Shown here: positions 61,951-64,000 of the stretch, piece after piece
Layout: each line of letters begins with the position of its first letter
How positions within the stretch are numbered: position 1 is the first letter of the stretch
Source: Mytilinidion resinicola
Taxonomy: Eukaryota; Ascomycota; Dothideomycetes; Mytilinidiales; Mytilinidiaceae
DNA length: 64,000 nt
Reading direction: 5' to 3'
Assembly: GCF_010093595.1 (NCBI RefSeq)
Contig: NW_022985448.1
Coordinates: forward strand, 968,471-1,032,470
The notes under the pieces: generated by a model
What the model was told of the DNA's origin: nothing
Seen by the model: only the letters and a program-made list of their open reading frames with translations
The model's database searches: none
Position numbers and translations under genes: made by a program

Positions 61951-63169
61951 AGGGCTAACAAAACTGCATGGATAGGCGTTTAGCATTTGAAAAAGGCGTT
62001 GGGGTACTGGAGGTATATAGACTTGGCATAGATTAGAACCGGCTGCGACCATATCAGATACGATACAATGCGACCTCGCAGAAAATCTTCGAGCTAAAAG
62101 CGTGGGTGACGTATATATTCTAGAGAGGTGTTGGGGCTTGTAGGGCGTACCTGCCAACGAGAGGTGAGTAGTGTATCGAAGGGAAAGTATCTCAGCTGTC
62201 GCAGATGGTATTGCTCTGACAATCGCAGCCGATTAAAAGAGTCTTCGACAAGGGAGATCTCCCTTCCGACACACTTTTTGGAGACAGCATACGTCCATCT
62301 GAGAATCTCTACGGACCATGAACACCACTAGTATTTCGTGTGATCCGCGGTCTAATATCCCGAACCACAAGTATGAGTGTTGCGAAACTCAGATAGTTCC
62401 GAAGGCTTCGAGGGAGCAGCCTCTCTGCACAGATTCTAGCGTATAACGTGGCTTATTTCGGCTCAAAGCCACTGTGTCCCTACTTCTCTTCCCTGTCTTA
62501 ATGTGTGCTATTGATAAAAGGTGGTGGTCGTCGCGATTGACGTGGTCGAGAGTGAGAGGGACGCTATGGAGAGAGGTTGAGGTTCGTCAATACTCTGTCA
62601 TTGTAAGCTGGGATCGACGCGTTGAAGCTGGCAATTGACTTCAAGTCATATCTAAATGTAGTATATTCGATTCGAAAAGGCCGTAGAGACGCGTCTCTCA
62701 CATAAGACTTCCGTCATTGTTGATGAGATGGAGACGGCACTGATGGCTATGGAGGCGGAACAACGTTAGAGGTGGGACGTGCTTAAATGGACCTCGACTT
62801 TACGCTTTCACCATCAAACTCCTCCCAGCCCATCTGGATCAGAGCCGTCTGCCTTGGGAGCGCCGTCGAACCTTTCTACGGTCTACATGCCTCCACTTTC
62901 AGCCTGGATCGATGTAGAAAGTGGCGGTGTTTGTCTTATCAACCTGCCCCAGTCCCGGGACAGATCTGCCGTCGGCGGCATGCAGGCAACGGCTCAAAAA
63001 AAGGTCCTTGTGTATATGAAGTCCAAATCGTCGAGTATGTTCTGCTCATCTTTCAGTAAGTCGTTGCCTTCTCCGGAAGCATACAATACGATTCTTTCTC
63101 TATCACGAGGGGTGAGACGTCCTTTTTGGCTACTATTCTTGTATACAAGTTCATTGATGCCACTTAACT
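61951..63169. other. Intergenic region
   Basis: About 1.2 kb between the MDR gene and the deacetylase. The frames at 62779-63201 show no domain. Probably contains the deacetylase promoter. Confidence 0.5.
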
Positions 63170-64000
63170 ATGTTTTCAAACACGTCTCCTGCTACACATG
63201 ACGTTAAAAAATGGAAATGGGATGATCACTACGATTGGCCACGTGACCTCATCGGATATGGAGAGAAGTCGTTCAATCCGCAATGGCCTAACGGTGCGAA
63301 GATCGCTGTGTCTTTCGTTATAAATTACGAAGAGGTGTGGCACTTCGCAGTATGAGGAGACTTCATCTAATGTCGACTTCCAGGGTGCAGAGAACACGGT
63401 CCTAAATGGCGACCCTCACTCTGAGACAATGATTTGGGACGCTCCTGGGGGTGAACCATATCCGCAAGAACGAGCGGTGCAAGTCGAATCACACTACGAT
63501 TATGGTTCAAGAGCTGGAGTTTGGCGAATATTTCGACTGTTTAACAAGTACAACTTCAAGTATACGCTTTTCGCCGTGGGCAAGGCGATTGAAGATAACC
63601 CGGCCGTTGCTATATCTTCTGTTGAGAACGGTCATGATATCGCGTCTCACGGCTACCGGTCAGTGACAAAGCCAAAGATCTTGTCATATCCCTTGCTGAA
63701 CCTACTTAGGTGGATTGATTACCACTCTGTACCAGTTGAAGAAGAGAAGGAGCTCATACGAAAAGGCATCAAAGCCATTCAAAATGTATGCGGCTTCGCT
63801 CCAAAAGGCTGGTACTATGGGCGTCTGTCCCCACGTTCTCATGCCCTAGTTTGGGATGTCTACCAAGAGATGGGGCTTCCTCTCCTCTGGAACTCTGACA
63901 GCTACTCTGACGATCTTCCATACTATGTTGACGTTCCTGCGGAGAAAGAATCGCCAAACCCAAAGGGAATGCTGATACTACCATACTCATTCGACTGCAA
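63170..64000 (+). CDS. PuuE-like polysaccharide deacetylase (NodB fold), 3' truncated
   Basis: Exons 63170-63334, 63384-63658 and 63710 to beyond the right edge; about 243 residues visible. Family 4 carbohydrate-esterase fold of the branch that includes PuuE-type allantoinases and putative chitin/peptidoglycan deacetylases. Seen: an N-terminal WKWDDHYDWPRDLIGYGE block, AKIAVSFVINYEEGAEN, KYTLFAVGKAIEDNP, the metal-site strand NGHDIASHGYRW (HxxxxH-like) and GWYYGRLSPRSHALVWD. There is no signal peptide, which argues for an intracellular PuuE-like enzyme rather than a secreted wall deacetylase. The rest of the catalytic domain lies outside the window. Confidence 0.85.

Overview
The window is nuclear DNA of a filamentous ascomycete (Pezizomycotina, possibly a Dothideomycete; the class is a guess from gene content). 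Support comes from short GT-AG introns of about 50-70 nt (a few longer), Zn(II)2Cys6 regulators, a hybrid histidine kinase, a PKC with HR1-C2-C1-kinase order, and dense gene packing on both strands. Gene models were built by splicing reading frames by eye against remembered family patterns; no alignment was run.

Layout: a 5'-truncated GH16 glucanase (1-802,+); a multidomain Ras-like/SH3/WW/kinase/C2H2 protein (1020-5122,-); an HSL-type esterase (5810-6856,-); a TBC RabGAP (7856-11272,-) diverging from a SPRTN-like DNA-protein crosslink protease (11730-12878,+); a BED-like plus Zn2Cys6 regulator (14192-16932,+); a roughly 3 kb gene-free stretch full of small inverted-repeat elements (16933-19899); an MHYT hybrid histidine kinase (19900-23226,+); a HIT hydrolase (23783-24689,-); an alpha/beta hydrolase (25395-26396,+); cyclin B (27350-29140,-); mitochondrial uL2 (30405-31589,+); protein kinase C (32338-36336,-); a Zn2Cys6 regulator (40231-43587,+); a bHLH regulator (44456-45829,+); ribosomal protein uL29 (46500-47244,-) diverging from the SNARE Gos1 (47483-48271,+); Atp10 (48476-49541,-); a possible small membrane protein; a GNAT acetyltransferase; an old yellow enzyme (52283-53841,-); two decayed genes, a Zn2Cys6 regulator (54626-57277,-) and an AtuA/DUF1446 gene (58043-59919,-); an MDR enoyl-reductase-like gene (60680-61950,+); and a PuuE-like polysaccharide deacetylase cut by the right edge (63170-64000,+).

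The middle (19-50 kb) is mostly conserved housekeeping: cell cycle, translation, Golgi traffic, ATP synthase assembly and cell-wall integrity signalling. The flanks are more accessory. The right flank looks like the remains of a small metabolic neighbourhood: ene-reductase, its possible regulator, an AtuA-type gene and an enoyl reductase, where the regulator and the AtuA gene each carry several inactivating lesions while the two reductases are intact.

The most unusual item is the 1345-residue protein at 1020-5122, which joins a Ras fold lacking a normal P-loop to SH3, WW, an apparently active Ser/Thr kinase domain and C-terminal zinc fingers.
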